From NCBI GenBank assembly GCA_947072805.1, contig CAMTJK010000176.1:1-6416 (forward strand): 6,416 bases of DNA, written 5' to 3'. The position numbers and the translations under genes are program-made. The stretch comes from an uncultured Prevotella sp. Lineage in GTDB: Bacteria > Bacteroidota > Bacteroidia > Bacteroidales > Bacteroidaceae. Under the pieces are notes generated by a model, which ran no database searches, was not told the origin of the DNA, and was given only the letters and a program-made list of their open reading frames with translations. Of this stretch, positions 6,219 to 6,416 are shown piece by piece; within the stretch, counting starts at the first letter, position 1, and each line of letters begins with the position of its first letter.

Positions 6219-6246
6219 TTGCCGAGTGCAGCCTGTTTTATGCAAA
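6219..6246 (-). repeat. 28-bp direct repeat, copy A
   Basis: On the minus strand this reads TTTGCATAAAACAGGCTGCA and then CTCGGCAA. It matches copy B (6285-6312) at 27 of 28 positions, in the same orientation, 66 bases apart. It lies 62 bases upstream of the hydrolase start codon. The base run overlapping its upstream edge, TGTTTTTG (6250-6243), is a near miss to the -7 consensus. Confidence 0.8.
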
Positions 6247-6267
6247 AACAGTGCAAATGAGAGCAAA

Positions 6268-6281
6268 GAGAAAATGTTCTC
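6268..6281. promoter_or_regulatory. Small palindrome between the two repeats
   Basis: GAGAA (6268-6272) and TTCTC (6277-6281) are inverted around AATG. GCAAA occurs nearby at 6242, 6253 and 6263, at close to one helical turn spacing. It might be an operator for the hydrolase gene. The evidence is only sequence symmetry. Confidence 0.2.
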
Positions 6282-6284
6282 AAT

Positions 6285-6312
6285 TTGCCGAGTGCAGCCT
6301 GTTTTATACAAA
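6285..6312 (-). repeat. 28-bp direct repeat, copy B
   Basis: On the minus strand this reads TTTGTATAAAACAGGCTGCA and then CTCGGCAA, with a single difference from copy A (GCAT versus GTAT near the start). A consensus -7 element, TATCTTTG, overlaps its upstream end, so a transcript from that promoter would begin inside the repeat. Confidence 0.8.
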
Positions 6313-6316
6313 GATA
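6309..6316 (-). promoter_or_regulatory. -7 promoter element for the hydrolase gene
   Basis: On the minus strand 6316-6309 reads TATCTTTG, an exact match to TAnnTTTG. No TTTG sits at the -33 spacing. Transcription would start near 6302, giving a leader of about 145 nt that contains most of repeat B and all of repeat A. Confidence 0.5.
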
Positions 6317-6416
6317 GTTTTCTTTGTGTCTGATTGTTCTTTTGCTCCGATTGTTTATGACATTTTATGCTTTTGGCGGCGACATGAATAGTAATTAACA
6401 AAATCAGGCACGTACG
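6317..6416. other. AT-rich non-coding end of the window
   Basis: I see no convincing gene, promoter or hairpin here. A minus-strand frame of 70 codons (6401-6189) runs through both repeats. Its two KTGCTRQ segments are simply the repeats translated, so it is not called as a gene. Confidence 0.4.

Noticed and set aside
6189..6401. 70-codon minus-strand ORF across the repeat region
   Set aside because: Its repeated KTGCTRQ is only the DNA repeat in translation; it lies across the predicted hydrolase promoter.

Overview
The window looks like chromosomal DNA of a Bacteroidales bacterium, most likely a gut Prevotella or Bacteroides relative. Three things point there. Surface lipoproteins carry the Bacteroidetes pattern of a Cys followed by Ser/Asp residues. 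Several promoters match the Bacteroidetes -7 element TAnnTTTG. Start codons have A-rich upstream sequence instead of a strong Shine-Dalgarno. The genus is an inference. I see no tRNA, rRNA, CRISPR array, transposase or phage gene.

Layout, left to right. Positions 1-343 are non-coding or nearly so. They hold a probable terminator for a gene outside the window (39-67), a consensus promoter (145-152), and a GC-richer leader that can fold in several mutually exclusive ways and contains a doubtful 33-codon ORF. Positions 344-1954 encode a surface lipoprotein with a BACON-like domain, a middle beta domain and a Kelch-type beta-propeller, followed by a strong hairpin terminator (1979-2028). Positions 2141-3022 encode the GTPase Era and 3255-4568 the double GTPase Der, each behind its own TAnnTTTG promoter. 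Close behind der is a small NTF2-like (DUF4878-type) lipoprotein whose start region lies inside a long hairpin. On the opposite strand, converging on it with a 15-bp gap, is a secreted choloylglycine hydrolase/penicillin acylase family enzyme (6157-5063). The last 260 bases are its upstream region, with two copies of a 28-bp direct repeat, a -7-like element and a small palindrome.

Era and Der are the housekeeping core: Era acts on the 30S subunit and 16S rRNA 3' end, and Der on 50S assembly. The other three proteins are envelope or secreted products and look like accessory genes set around this core. Nothing shows that they act together with the GTPases. The strongest non-coding signals are the hairpin over the start of the small lipoprotein, the perfect palindrome at the era promoter, the repeat pair upstream of the hydrolase, and the switch-like leader of the Kelch lipoprotein. 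I did not find a clearly new multi-gene system.
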